Position numbers and translations under genes: made by a program. Source: Pseudomonas knackmussii B13 (GTDB lineage: Bacteria; Pseudomonadota; Gammaproteobacteria; Pseudomonadales; Pseudomonadaceae). Taken from it: DNA of 64,000 nt. A model generated the notes under the pieces. The model saw only the letters and a list, made by a program, of their open reading frames with translations. It had not been told where the DNA came from and ran no database searches. The stretch spans positions 558,001 through 622,000 of the forward strand of contig NZ_HG322950.1 of NCBI RefSeq assembly GCF_000689415.1, written 5' to 3'. This document shows, piece after piece, positions 54,536 to 61,987 of the stretch (the stretch's first letter is position 1; every line of letters begins with the position of its first letter).

Positions 54536-56029
54536 ATGAACCGTGAAGCATTCCAGCGGCTGGCCGCCGAAGGCTACAACCGCATCCCCCTGACCTGCGA
54601 AACCCTCGCCGACTTCGACACCCCGCTGTCGATCTACCTCAAGCTCGCCGACGGCCCGAACACCTACCTGCTCGAATCCGTCCAGGGCGGCGAGAAGTGG
54701 GGGCGCTACTCCATCATCGGCCTGCAGTGCCGCACCGTGCTGCGCGTCTACGGCCACAGCGTGAGCATCAGTGTCGACGGCGTGGAAACCGAACACTTCG
54801 AGAGCGAAGACCCGCTGGCCTTCGTCGAGGAATTCAAGGATCGCTACCGCGTTCCGACCCTGCCGGGCCTGCCGCGCTTCAACGGCGGCCTGGTCGGCTA
54901 CTTCGGCTACGACTGCGTGCGCTACGTCGAGCAGCGCCTGGCGAAGTGCCCGAACCCCGACCCGCTGAACAACCCGGACATCCTGCTGATGGTTTCCGAC
55001 GCGGTGGTGGTGTTCGACAACCTGGCTGGCAAGCTGCACGCCATCGTCCTCGCCGACCCGGCCGAAGACGGCGCCTACGACAAGGCCGAGGCGCGCCTGG
55101 AAGAGCTGCTGGAGCACCTGCGCCAGCCGATCACCCCGCGCAAGGGCCTGGACTTCAGCGCGGTCAACGCGCCCGAACCGCAGTTCCGCGCCAGCTTCAC
55201 CCGCGAGGACTACGAGCGCGCGGTGGAAACGGTCAAGGAATACATCCTCGCCGGCGACTGCATGCAGGTAGTGCCGTCGCAGCGTATGTCGATCGACTTC
55301 AAGGCGGCGCCCATCGACCTGTACCGCGCGCTGCGTTGCTTCAATCCGACGCCGTACATGTACTTCTTCAACTTCGGCGATTTCCACGTGGTGGGCAGCT
55401 CGCCGGAAGTGCTGGTGCGTGTGGAAGACGGCGAGGTCACCGTACGCCCGATCGCCGGCACCCGCCCGCGCGGCGCGACCGAGGAAGCCGACCACGCGCT
55501 GGAAGTCGACCTGCTCTCCGACGCCAAGGAAATCGCCGAGCACCTGATGCTCATCGACCTCGGCCGCAACGACGTCGGCCGCGTCTCGCAGACTGGCTCG
55601 GTGAAGGTCACCGAGCAGATGGTCATCGAGCGCTACTCGAACGTCATGCACATCGTTTCCAACGTCAACGGCCAGCTCAAGCCCGAGCTCAGCGCCATGG
55701 ACGCCCTGCGCGCGATCCTCCCGGCCGGCACCCTGTCCGGCGCACCGAAGATCCGCGCGATGGAAATCATCGACGAGCTGGAACCGGTCAAGCGCGGCGT
55801 CTACGGCGGCGCCGTCGGCTACCTGGCGTGGAACGGCAACATGGACACCGCCATCGCCATCCGCACCGCGGTGATCAAGAACGGCGAGCTGCACGTGCAA
55901 GCGGGCGGCGGCATCGTCGCCGACTCGGTACCGGCAGCGGAGTGGGAAGAAACCATCAACAAGCGCCGCGCGATGTTCCGCGCCGTGGCGCTGGCCGAGC
56001 ACACCGCGCGGTTGCACGGCGACGACTGA
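54536..56029 (+). CDS. trpE: Anthranilate synthase component I
   Basis: 497 aa. The N-terminal Trp-binding region has LLESVQGGEKWGRYSIIG (the LLES feedback motif). The chorismate-binding domain has QRMSIDFKAAPIDLYRALR, SSPEVLVRVEDG, RPIAGTRPRG, DLGRNDVGRV and LPAGTLSGAPKIRAMEII. With TrpG it makes anthranilate from chorismate. Start at MNREAFQ by family agreement. Confidence 0.97.
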   Translation: MNREAFQRLAAEGYNRIPLTCETLADFDTPLSIYLKLADGPNTYLLESVQGGEKWGRYSIIGLQCRTVLRVYGHSVSISVDGVETEHFESEDPLAFVEEFKDRYRVPTLPGLPRFNGGLVGYFGYDCVRYVEQRLAKCPNPDPLNNPDILLMVSDAVVVFDNLAGKLHAIVLADPAEDGAYDKAEARLEELLEHLRQPITPRKGLDFSAVNAPEPQFRASFTREDYERAVETVKEYILAGDCMQVVPSQRMSIDFKAAPIDLYRALRCFNPTPYMYFFNFGDFHVVGSSPEVLVRVEDGEVTVRPIAGTRPRGATEEADHALEVDLLSDAKEIAEHLMLIDLGRNDVGRVSQTGSVKVTEQMVIERYSNVMHIVSNVNGQLKPELSAMDALRAILPAGTLSGAPKIRAMEIIDELEPVKRGVYGGAVGYLAWNGNMDTAIAIRTAVIKNGELHVQAGGGIVADSVPAAEWEETINKRRAMFRAVALAEHTARLHGDD

Positions 56030-56047
56030 TCCCGTTCGCGGCAATGC

Positions 56048-56083
56048 AAAACGCCGTTTCCCTGAGAGGGGAAACGGCGTTTT
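56048..56083 (+). terminator. Terminator after trpE
   Basis: AAAACGCCGTTTCCC and GGGAAACGGCGTTTT pair over 15 bp around a short loop. T-runs on both strands make it bidirectional between convergent trpE and prtN. Confidence 0.92.
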
Positions 56084-56097
56084 CGTTTGTGTTCTTC

Positions 56098-56122
56098 GTA
56101 GGAGCGGGCAGGCTCGCGAACC
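56098..56122. repeat. REP element
   Basis: GTAGGAGCGGGCAGGCTCGC continuing GAACC matches the Pseudomonas REP consensus; located at the 3' end of prtN. Confidence 0.75.
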
Positions 56123-56141
56123 TGTTCTGCTGCGGGGGCTA

Positions 56142-56465
56142 TTACAGGGCCGCGGCTTCCGGATTCCAACTGGCGCGGCGGCGGGCGAGGGTAGCGTCGG
56201 CCAGGCTGGCGCGCTGTTCGACGAAGGCGGCCAGGTGGTCCACCGAGACGAACTGCATGGCCTTGTGGCTGTCGTCCAGCGTGGTCACCGGCAGGGCGAT
56301 GCGCCCGCAGGCCAGGGCCTTGCCGAAGTTCTCCCGGTTGAGGTTGCGGAACCAGCGCTCGCGGACCTGCTCCAGCGGCACGAGCACGTCGCCGAAGATC
56401 TGGTAGACCAGGGTCACGGTTTCCTGGCGAGGCGCCGGCGGGTTGTCGAGGCTCGATGGCAGCAT
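56142..56465 (-). CDS. prtN: Pyocin activator protein
   Basis: 107 aa PrtN. The core TVTLVYQIFGDVLVPLEQV, ENFGKALACGRIALPVTTLDD and a basic C-terminal part match the family. PrtN activates pyocin genes by binding tandem P boxes; a P-box array stands at 58940-58981. AGGAGG precedes the start. The upstream region carries an ATAGCTTTTGTTGTA motif shared with the prtR promoter, consistent with repression by PrtR. Confidence 0.93.
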   Translation of the reverse strand: MLPSSLDNPPAPRQETVTLVYQIFGDVLVPLEQVRERWFRNLNRENFGKALACGRIALPVTTLDDSHKAMQFVSVDHLAAFVEQRASLADATLARRRASWNPEAAAL

Positions 56466-56507
56466 GGAGGTCCTCCTGCTCGAAGGGGGGGAATCGATGG
56501 AGGAAAT

Positions 56508-56522
56508 ATAGCTTTTGTTGTA
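56508..56522. promoter_or_regulatory. Candidate PrtR operator upstream of prtN
   Basis: ATAGCTTTTGTTGTA, one mismatch from ATAGCTTTGGTTGTA at 57426-57440 near prtR. Located 43 bp before the prtN start. Confidence 0.6.
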
Positions 56523-56567
56523 TTTCCTGGCAATCGCTTCCCGACGAACTTTCTGCCAGGCAGAAGA

Positions 56568-56587
56568 AACCCCGCCTGGGCGGGGTT
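56568..56587 (-). terminator. Terminator of prtR
   Basis: AACCCCGCC and GGCGGGGTT pair around a short loop; followed on the minus strand by TCTTCTG. Separates prtR from prtN. Confidence 0.8.
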
Positions 56588-56597
56588 CGGGTGAACT

Positions 56598-57368
56598 TCA
56601 GCGGACCAGCGTCGGCGCGCGCCGGTGGCGTACGGTGGACCACCAGAACACCCAGCCGATGATGCTGATCTGGTTGGCGTGGATTTCCTCCGGGCCGTAC
56701 TCCTCGTCCTGGTACTCGTCGCGGTTGAAGCTGCGCAGGCGGATACCGCCGCCGGGCAGGCGGTAGAGGAACTTCACCCGCAGCATGCCGTCGTGCTCCA
56801 GCGCATAGATCTCGCCGTCGGTGATGTGCGTGGTGGCGGTGTCGATGCCGATGGTGGAGCCATCCATGATCAGCGGCTCCATGCTGTTGCCGGTGAGCTG
56901 GGCACAGATCGCCGCGGCCGGGTCGACCCCCGCGGCGCGCAGCGTGGCGTAGGAGAAACGCAGCTTGCGCCCCTCGATCTGGCGCACCGCCGTACGCCCG
57001 GCGCCGGCAGCCATTTCCACTTCCTTGTACAAGGGCAACTCCACTTCGTCCTCGTCCAGCGGCGTGCTGCTGTCCCACGGGAGCAGCGGCTCCAGGCGCA
57101 GCGGGCTGGCGTCCGCCGGTGCCTTCGAGGCATCGGGCGCCAGCGCGGGGGCGCCTTCGCCGGTGCCCAGCCAGATCGGCGAAACGCCCAGCGCGGCAGC
57201 GATCTCGATCAGCTTGCGGGTGCTCTGCGCCTTGCCGGAGGTCAGCTTGTGAATGGTGTTCTGCGAAACCCCCGCCGCCTCGGCGAGGGTCTCCTGCTTC
57301 AGGTTGCGCGCCGCCATGGCCTGCTTGAGGCGCTCGGCGAGCGTGGAGGGGCTGGGTGTGCTGTTCAT
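56598..57368 (-). CDS. prtR: Pyocin repressor (CI/LexA-like, RecA-responsive)
   Basis: 256 aa. N-terminal XRE helix-turn-helix (about 8-62; LKQETLAEAAGVSQNTIHKL), linker, then an S24/LexA-type peptidase with catalytic S162 (GNSMEPLI) and K199 (MLRVKFLYR). A likely autocleavage site is Ala-Gly in MAAGAG at about 121-124. DNA damage and RecA lead to cleavage, releasing prtN and pyocin expression. The hinge before the cleavage site is Ala/Pro-rich. Divergent from ptrB across a spacer holding two operator-like motifs. Confidence 0.94.
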   Translation of the reverse strand: MNSTPSPSTLAERLKQAMAARNLKQETLAEAAGVSQNTIHKLTSGKAQSTRKLIEIAAALGVSPIWLGTGEGAPALAPDASKAPADASPLRLEPLLPWDSSTPLDEDEVELPLYKEVEMAAGAGRTAVRQIEGRKLRFSYATLRAAGVDPAAAICAQLTGNSMEPLIMDGSTIGIDTATTHITDGEIYALEHDGMLRVKFLYRLPGGGIRLRSFNRDEYQDEEYGPEEIHANQISIIGWVFWWSTVRHRRAPTLVR

Positions 57369-57402
57369 GGCGGCACTCTACCCCCAGGGTTGTAGGCTGT
57401 AA

Positions 57403-57440
57403 ATAGCTTTGGTGTTGACGAAATAATAGCTTTGGTTGTA
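57403..57440. promoter_or_regulatory. Candidate PrtR operators (two copies)
   Basis: ATAGCTTTGGTGTTG (57403-57417) and ATAGCTTTGGTTGTA (57426-57440), 23 bp apart, about 35-72 bp before the prtR start on its own strand, where they would cover the promoter. A third copy precedes prtN. Confidence 0.65.
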
Positions 57441-57592
57441 AGTTTTTTCTCGCCAACCCGGTGAGCCGCAGAGGCGGCTGTCGGACCAGGGCTCCGCACG
57501 GTGCGGAGCGACAGAAGCGCGGAGTGCCCCGGCGGCGCGCTTCGCTGACATGGCAAGGAAGCCATGGGTTGCCTGCGGTCACGCAGGCTGGC

Positions 57593-57612
57593 GGGGGGGG
57601 GGGGGGGGGGGG
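57593..57612. repeat. Poly-G tract (20 G)
   Basis: An uninterrupted run of 20 G in the leader upstream of ptrB. Such tracts slip in replication and are also prone to length errors in sequencing. Confidence 0.9.
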
Positions 57613-57769
57613 AGGGCGCCGTCTCCGCGACGCGAACGACACAACCGCAACACCACGCAGATAGCGAACGACCTGGCAACGCGGCCTCCCGAAGGCACGC
57701 GAAGGGAGGGTCTTCGCCAGGAGAAAACCCAGATGCGACACCCAACCTCGAAAACCCGGGAGGCCCGCC

Positions 57770-57979
57770 ATGGCTGACCTCGCCGACTACGCCAACGACC
57801 TGATGCTGGAACGCCTGGATGCGCTAATCGCGGCCCGCCGTCACAGCGCAATACCTGCCGCCGCCGAGGACTGCCAGGTCTGTGGCGAGCCCATCCCCGA
57901 AGCGCGCCGCCAGGCCGTGCCCGGGTGCGACCGCTGTCTGGATTGCCAGGCCCTGGAAGAACTCGAACGCCGCCGCTGA
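57770..57979 (+). CDS. ptrB: PtrB, DksA/TraR-type zinc-finger protein
   Basis: 69 aa. C-terminal zinc finger CQVC...CDRC (C35, C38, C53, C56) following an acidic helix; typical small TraR/DksA fold that contacts RNA polymerase through its secondary channel. In P. aeruginosa PtrB, under PrtR control, represses type III secretion on DNA damage. Whether this strain has type III secretion is not visible here. First gene of the pyocin-side transcript; the next starts 18 bp downstream. Confidence 0.9.
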   Translation: MADLADYANDLMLERLDALIAARRHSAIPAAAEDCQVCGEPIPEARRQAVPGCDRCLDCQALEELERRR

Positions 57980-57997
57980 AGCGCGAAGGAGAGACCC

Positions 57998-58357
57998 GTG
58001 ATCAAGCCGATCGACGAAATGCTCAAGCTCTGGGCCGAAGAAATGCACGACCCCGGCGTAGCCGGCGGTGGTTATGCCGGCGGCAACCTGCTGGCGATGA
58101 TGATGGCCAACAAGGGCGAGATGATTCGCGGCACCCGTGGCAGCCGCGTCCTGCTCGACCGGGTCGGCGAGCTCGACCTGATCGTCAATGGCCTGCCCGA
58201 ACAGCAGAAAGAGGTGGTCACCGAGCACTACCTGAACCGCGACAGCGAGCCGGCGCAGAAGTACCGTCACTGCCGCTGCAGCCGCAACACCTTCTACCTG
58301 CGCCTGCATGTGGCGCACCAGACCATCCAGGCCCGGCTGATGCGCCGCGTCGCCTGA
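57998..58357 (+). CDS. Small sigma-region-4-like protein, candidate late-gene (antitermination) regulator
   Basis: 119 aa, GTG start after GAAGGAGAG. Residues 66-113 read like a sigma-70 region 4: LPEQQKEVVTEHYLN, then a helix-turn-helix KYRHCRCSRNTFYLRLHVAHQTIQ. Small phage late regulators such as the Q and ArpU/RinA-like groups share this look. It occupies the place of PAO1 PA0613, a hypothetical protein. An intrinsic terminator follows 18 bp after its stop. With several hairpin terminators ahead of the pyocin structural genes, a role in letting RNA polymerase read through is plausible, but this is inference from pattern and position. Confidence 0.7.
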   Translation: MIKPIDEMLKLWAEEMHDPGVAGGGYAGGNLLAMMMANKGEMIRGTRGSRVLLDRVGELDLIVNGLPEQQKEVVTEHYLNRDSEPAQKYRHCRCSRNTFYLRLHVAHQTIQARLMRRVA

Positions 58358-58375
58358 GTCTTTTACTCTAATGAC

Positions 58376-58398
58376 GAGCCCGGCCCCGCGCCGGGCTC
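58376..58398 (+). terminator. Terminator after the sigma-4-like gene
   Basis: GAGCCCGGC (58376-58384) pairs with GCCGGGCTC (58390-58398), followed by TGTATTTT. Nearly identical to the hairpin at 59068-59093. Confidence 0.85.
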
Positions 58399-58432
58399 TG
58401 TATTTTCCGCGGGCCGGTCTATGCTCGCTGGC

Positions 58433-58915
58433 ATGCCCAGCAATACGCTCTTCCTGCAAATTCGCCGCGCTACGCCGGCCGACGCCGAGGCCATCCTGCG
58501 CGTGCTCGGCGAAACCTACGAAAACACCTGGAAACCCCAGCTCGCCGAGACCGCCCGTGAGCGCTTCGAAAGCGCCGGCCGCAGCGGCGCCTATGTCGCC
58601 GAGCGCCTGGGCGATTTTCACCTGGCCTGCCTCGCCGATCGGGTGATCGGCCTGGTGGACTGGCGCGGCGACTTCATCGAATCCCTCCACGTTTCCCCGC
58701 TCTGGCAGCGCAGCGGTGCCGGCAGCGCGCTGCTGCGCTTCGCCGAGTCGTGCATCGCCGCTGCCGGTCACGCTTGCGTGCGCCTGGAGACCGACACCTT
58801 CAATCACCAGGCGCGCACCTTCTATGGCAAGCACGGCTATGCCGAGATCGATTTCTACCCGGACGAGGAGTGGCACAGCGGCTTCACCACGGTGCTGCTG
58901 AGCAAGACGCTTTGA
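58433..58915 (+). CDS. GNAT family N-acetyltransferase
   Basis: 160 aa from MPSNTLF (an alternative ATG at 58421 adds four residues; neither has a good ribosome-binding site). GNAT fold: LQIRRATPADAEAILRVL, the acetyl-CoA loop VSPLWQRSGAGSALLRFAE, and TDTFNHQARTFYGKHGYAEIDFY. Substrate unknown. It lies between the sigma-4-like gene and the pyocin late promoter, flanked by two near-identical hairpins, which suggests an inserted cargo gene. Confidence 0.85.
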   Translation: MPSNTLFLQIRRATPADAEAILRVLGETYENTWKPQLAETARERFESAGRSGAYVAERLGDFHLACLADRVIGLVDWRGDFIESLHVSPLWQRSGAGSALLRFAESCIAAAGHACVRLETDTFNHQARTFYGKHGYAEIDFYPDEEWHSGFTTVLLSKTL

Positions 58916-58939
58916 CCTGTCGCCGCATCTCTCCGGTGT

Positions 58940-58981
58940 ATTGCCGGTGCATTACCCCCCTATTGCGGTGTATCGCCGGCG
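58940..58981 (+). promoter_or_regulatory. P-box array (PrtN binding site)
   Basis: Four tandem 10-11-bp units starting ATTG/ATT/AT: ATTGCCGGTGC, ATTACCCCCCT, ATTGCGGTGT, ATCGCCGGCG. This fits the published P-box pattern (repeats of ATTGnn(n)GTnn(n)) recognised by PrtN ahead of pyocin genes. Confidence 0.8.
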
Positions 58982-58986
58982 AGGCC

Positions 58987-59015
58987 TTGTTCGGCCGGGA
59001 ATCGGGGGGTAAAAA
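58987..59015 (+). promoter_or_regulatory. Likely R-pyocin late promoter
   Basis: TTGTTC (58987-58992) and TAAAAA (59010-59015) are separated by 17 nt and lie just downstream of the P boxes, as for a class II-type activator. Transcription would begin near 59022. Confidence 0.55.
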
Positions 59016-59067
59016 GTAGTCATTCTTGTAAAGGTGCGTCCCCAGGGAGCACCGCTGAAACCCCCAT

Positions 59068-59093
59068 AGAGCCCGGCCTTAGCGCCGGGCTCT
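59068..59093 (+). terminator. Leader hairpin/terminator between pyocin promoter and holin
   Basis: AGAGCCCGGC (59068-59077) pairs with GCCGGGCTCT (59084-59093), followed by GTCGTTTGT. About 46 nt after the predicted transcription start, so it must be read through for pyocin expression. Confidence 0.65.
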
Positions 59094-59161
59094 GTCGTTT
59101 GTACCGCCGCCATTTCGCAGGCGCCGGCAGTGATCCCCGGTCGGCTGATAGTCGCCGGTTC

Positions 59162-59183
59162 CGCCCGCACTCGCGGGCGTTTC
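59162..59183 (+). terminator. Second leader hairpin with T-rich tail
   Basis: CGCCCGC (59162-59168) pairs with GCGGGCG (59173-59179), followed by TTTCTATT and then the holin ribosome-binding site GAGGAGAG. Confidence 0.6.
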
Positions 59184-59199
59184 TATTCGAGGAGAGCCC

Positions 59200-59547
59200 A
59201 TGGGCAACGAACCTCAGACCCTGGCCGAGATGCCGCTGTGGGTGCTGATCCTGCTTGCCGCGCTCGGTGGCGTCAGCGGCGAGATGTGGCGGGCGGACAA
59301 GGCCGGCCTCGGCGGCTGGGTGCTGCTGCGGCGGCTCGCCTTGCGCTCCGGCGCCTCCATCGTCTGCGGCGTCGCGGTGATGCTGCTGGCGATGTCCTGC
59401 GGCGCCTCGCTACTGCTCAGCGCCGCGGTCGGCAGCCTGACCGCGGCGGCCGGGGCAGAAATCGCCGTCGGCCTCTACGAGCGCTGGGCGGCGCGGCGCC
59501 TCGGCGTTTGCGAGGTGCCCGAACACAACGATCAGCAGCGCCACTGA
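59200..59547 (+). CDS. Phage-type holin (R-pyocin lysis)
   Basis: 115 aa. Short hydrophilic N-terminus, hydrophobic helices at about 12-30, 45-65 and 68-90, and a charged C-terminus ending NDQQRH. Matches the small holin-family protein at the start of the P. aeruginosa R-pyocin structural region (PA0614). It would permeabilise the inner membrane to release particles. Ribosome-binding site GAGGAGAG. Confidence 0.82.
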   Translation: MGNEPQTLAEMPLWVLILLAALGGVSGEMWRADKAGLGGWVLLRRLALRSGASIVCGVAVMLLAMSCGASLLLSAAVGSLTAAAGAEIAVGLYERWAARRLGVCEVPEHNDQQRH

Positions 59548-59579
59548 GACGCCGCTTCACCCCATCCACTGGAGGTTTC

Positions 59580-60110
59580 ATGTCCGAGCAACCCATGACG
59601 CTCGACGCGCTGCTCGCGGCCGTCGAGCAGACCCTGGCCGCGCAGCTGACGGAGATCGAGCAGATTCTGCGCGGGCCGCTCGGCGACATAGCGCCGACCC
59701 CGCCGGCATTGTTGCTGGACCTGGCGCAACTGCAGCCCGATCGAGACCCCGGCACCGGCAAGACGGCCGTTATCTGCGCGTTGCAGGCGCGGCTGCTGGT
59801 GCCCCTCGACGATGCTGCAGCAGAGGCCCTGGCACTGCGCTGCGTGGCGCGCCTGGCGCTGTTGCTGCGCAGCCAGACCTGGGGCCTCGACGTGCAGCCA
59901 CCGACTTTCATCCAGGCGCAGCCGGTGAGCGATGATCCGGCGTTGAGTGCGTACCGCTGCTGGCTCGTCGAGTGGCGCCAGCCGCTGCTGCTCGGCGAGC
60001 CCGAATGGCCCTGGGAAGACCTGCCGCCCGGCTCACTGCTGATCGGCATCGACCCGCAGACCGGTTCGGGGCACGAGCCCGACTACTTCGCGCCGGAGGA
60101 GCTGCAATGA
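59580..60110 (+). CDS. R-pyocin structural protein of the PA0615 type
   Basis: 176 aa starting MSEQPMTLDALLAAVEQ, preceded by TGGAGG. No strong named domain; position between holin and spike and the overall size agree with PA0615, a hypothetical R-pyocin protein. LLVPLDDAAAEALALRCVARLALLLRSQTWGLDVQ is helical; the C-terminal part is acidic and ends in a conserved-looking FAPEELQ. Coupled to the spike gene by a 4-bp overlap. Confidence 0.7.
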   Translation: MSEQPMTLDALLAAVEQTLAAQLTEIEQILRGPLGDIAPTPPALLLDLAQLQPDRDPGTGKTAVICALQARLLVPLDDAAAEALALRCVARLALLLRSQTWGLDVQPPTFIQAQPVSDDPALSAYRCWLVEWRQPLLLGEPEWPWEDLPPGSLLIGIDPQTGSGHEPDYFAPEELQ

Positions 60111-60670
60111 GCCAGGTCTATGTGAGCGCCGAGCAGGATCGCCGGTTGGCCGCGCTGGTCCTGCCCTGCGTGGTGGTGGCCGTCGACCTGGCCGCCGCGC
60201 GGGTTCGGGTGCAGTCCGGCGAATGGACCAGCGCCTGGGTGCGCTGGCACGACCAGGCTGCCGGCCAGGCCCGTCACTGGCGTGCACCGAGCATCGGCGA
60301 GCAGGGCGTATTGCTCAGCCCGTCCGGTGTGCTGGCGATGGGGACTTTCATCCCCGGGCTGTTCGGCGATGCCGGCGAGCCGGCGGACAACCGCGACCAC
60401 GTGCAGACCTGGCGCTTCGCCGATGGCGGCACGCTGGTCTACGACTGGGCGGCGCACAGCTACAGCATCAGCCTGCCCAGCGGCACGGTGAACGTGCAGG
60501 TGGGTTCGGCGAAGGTGGCGGTAAGCGACAGCGCCGTCAGCGTGCAGGCCGGGCAGATCAGCCTGAAGGGCGCGGTGAGCATCCAGGGCAACCTGACGGT
60601 GCAGGGCAACGTCAGCAGCACCGGCTCGATCATGGACACCACCGGCAACAGCAACCACCACACGCACTGA
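60107..60670 (+). CDS. Baseplate spike protein (gpV-like)
   Basis: 187 aa. An OB-fold N-terminus (about 10-100; LAALVLPCVVVAVDLAAARVRVQSGEW), then alternating short strands of a triple beta-helix (about 105-175; TVNVQVGSAKVAVSDSAVSV onward), ending NHHTH. The terminal H-x-H pairs from three chains are the iron-binding tip of P2-type and R-pyocin spikes that punctures the target outer membrane. Start ATG overlaps the previous stop. Short relative to P2 gpV (211 aa). Confidence 0.88.
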   Translation: MSQVYVSAEQDRRLAALVLPCVVVAVDLAAARVRVQSGEWTSAWVRWHDQAAGQARHWRAPSIGEQGVLLSPSGVLAMGTFIPGLFGDAGEPADNRDHVQTWRFADGGTLVYDWAAHSYSISLPSGTVNVQVGSAKVAVSDSAVSVQAGQISLKGAVSIQGNLTVQGNVSSTGSIMDTTGNSNHHTH

Positions 60671-60686
60671 ATCCTTTTCATCCACA

Positions 60687-60705
60687 GGCCCGCCGCGCGC
60701 GGGCC
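60687..60705 (+). terminator. Hairpin before the mini-ORF and baseplate gene
   Basis: GGCCCGC (60687-60693) pairs with GCGGGCC (60699-60705), followed by TCTTCGTTTC and the ribosome-binding site TGGAGAA. Confidence 0.6.
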
Positions 60706-60726
60706 TCTTCGTTTCTGGAGAACAGC

Positions 60727-60777
60727 ATGGGCAGAAGCACTCGCGCACGCCCGCCACGGCGGAGGGCGCAGCCATGA
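60727..60777 (+). CDS. 16-codon Arg-rich mini-ORF coupled to the gpW-like gene
   Basis: ATG at 60727, preceded by TGGAGAAC, opens a 16-residue frame MGRSTRARPPRRRAQP whose TGA overlaps the next start (ATGA). It has a better ribosome-binding site than the following gene. It may be a translated coupling peptide; no homology evidence. Confidence 0.45.
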   Translation: MGRSTRARPPRRRAQP

Positions 60778-61100
60778 TCGGCATGGACAGGCGCACCGGC
60801 CAGCCGCTGAGCGGCCTGGCGCATCTGAAACAGTCCATCGAGGACATCCTGAGCACGCCGCTGGGCAGCCGGCGCATGCGCCCGGAGTACGGCAGCCGCC
60901 TGCGGCGCATGGTCGACCTGCCTCTTACCGAGGGCTGGAAGAGCGCGGTGCAGGCCGAGGTGGCATATGCCCTCGGGCGCTGGGAACCGCGCATTCGCCT
61001 GCAGTCGGTGAAGGTGGTGGCCGTCCTCGGCGGTAGCGTGACGCTGCTGTTGCGCGGCATCTACCAGAACAACGACGTACAGCTGGAGGTGCAGCCATGA
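60774..61100 (+). CDS. Baseplate wedge protein (gpW/gp25-like)
   Basis: 108 aa. gp25-like lysozyme-superfamily fold: LAHLKQSIEDILSTPLGSRRMRPEYGSRL is the family signature (the P2 gpW/T4 gp25 pattern TPLGSR..R..YGS). Forms the baseplate wedge. Translation may be coupled to the 16-codon frame; a start four codons later (MDRRTG) is also possible. Overlaps gpJ-like by 4 bp. Confidence 0.9.
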   Translation: MIGMDRRTGQPLSGLAHLKQSIEDILSTPLGSRRMRPEYGSRLRRMVDLPLTEGWKSAVQAEVAYALGRWEPRIRLQSVKVVAVLGGSVTLLLRGIYQNNDVQLEVQP

Positions 61101-61987
61101 GCGTCATCGACCTGTCGCAGCTGCCGGCCCCCGAGGTGGTCGAAAGCCTCGATTTCGAAGCGCTGTACCAGGATCTGCTGGCCGCCTTCCGCGCCGCCAT
61201 GGGCGAGGGCTGGAACGCTGCGCTGGAGTCCGACCCGGTGCTCAAGCTGCTCGAGCTGGCGGCCTATCGCGAGCTGCTGCTGCGTGCCCGGATCAACGAT
61301 GCCGCGCGCTCGGTGATGCTCGCCTACGCGATCGGCAGCGACCTCGACCAACTGGCCGCCGGCTACAACGTGGCGAGGCTGGTGATCCAGCCGGCCGACC
61401 CCACGGCTGTGCCGCCGCAGGAAGCGGTGCTGGAAAGCGACGACTCGCTGCGCAACCGCACCCAGCTGGCCTTCGACCAGCTCTCGGTGGCTGGGCCACG
61501 CAACGCCTACATCGCCTTCGCGCTGGGGGCGGACGGGCGCATCGCGGACGTTTCGGCGACCAGTCCGGCCCCCTGCGAGGCGCTGATCAGTGTGCTTGCC
61601 CGTGAGGGGGATGGCAGTGCCGGCGAGGACATCCTGGATGCGGTGCGTGCTGTGCTGTCCGACGAAGACGTGCGCCCGGTCGGCGATCGCGTCACCGTGC
61701 AGTCGGCCAGCATCGTCGAGTACCAGGTGCAGGCGGTGCTCTACATCTACCCGGGGCCGGAGGCCGAGCTGATCCAGCAGGCCGCGGAGAGTTCGCTGCA
61801 GACCTACATCGCCACCCAGCGCCGCCTCGGCCGCGACATCCGCCGCTCGGCGCTGTTCGCCGCGCTGCATGTCGAGGGCGTGCAGCGGGTCGAGCTGGCG
61901 CAGCCGGTCGCCGACGTGGTGCTCGATGCCACCCAGGCGGCGTACTGCAGCGGCTACGACGTCAGCGTCGGTGGCTCCGATGAGTAG
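61097..61987 (+). CDS. Baseplate protein (gpJ-like)
   Basis: 296 aa, P2 gpJ family: DPVLKLLELAAYRELLLRARINDAARSVMLAYA, ALGADGRIADVSA, then the C-terminal barrel QAVLYIYPGPEAELIQQ. It builds the baseplate periphery with gpI. The stop overlaps the next start by 8 bp. Confidence 0.9.
   Translation: MSVIDLSQLPAPEVVESLDFEALYQDLLAAFRAAMGEGWNAALESDPVLKLLELAAYRELLLRARINDAARSVMLAYAIGSDLDQLAAGYNVARLVIQPADPTAVPPQEAVLESDDSLRNRTQLAFDQLSVAGPRNAYIAFALGADGRIADVSATSPAPCEALISVLAREGDGSAGEDILDAVRAVLSDEDVRPVGDRVTVQSASIVEYQVQAVLYIYPGPEAELIQQAAESSLQTYIATQRRLGRDIRRSALFAALHVEGVQRVELAQPVADVVLDATQAAYCSGYDVSVGGSDE

Larger units (their letters stand above)
57369..57769. other. 401-bp prtR-ptrB spacer
   Basis: Contains two operator-like motifs at 57403-57440, GC-rich dyads (GCCGCAGAGGCGGC near 57470 and CTCCGCACGGTGCGGAG near 57491), and a 20-nt G run at 57593-57612. 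No gene was convincing on either strand. Confidence 0.6.

Noticed and set aside
57369..57460. LexA box near prtR
   Set aside because: CTGT occurs at 57397-57400 but no matching ACAG at the right distance; PrtR itself is the RecA-responsive factor.
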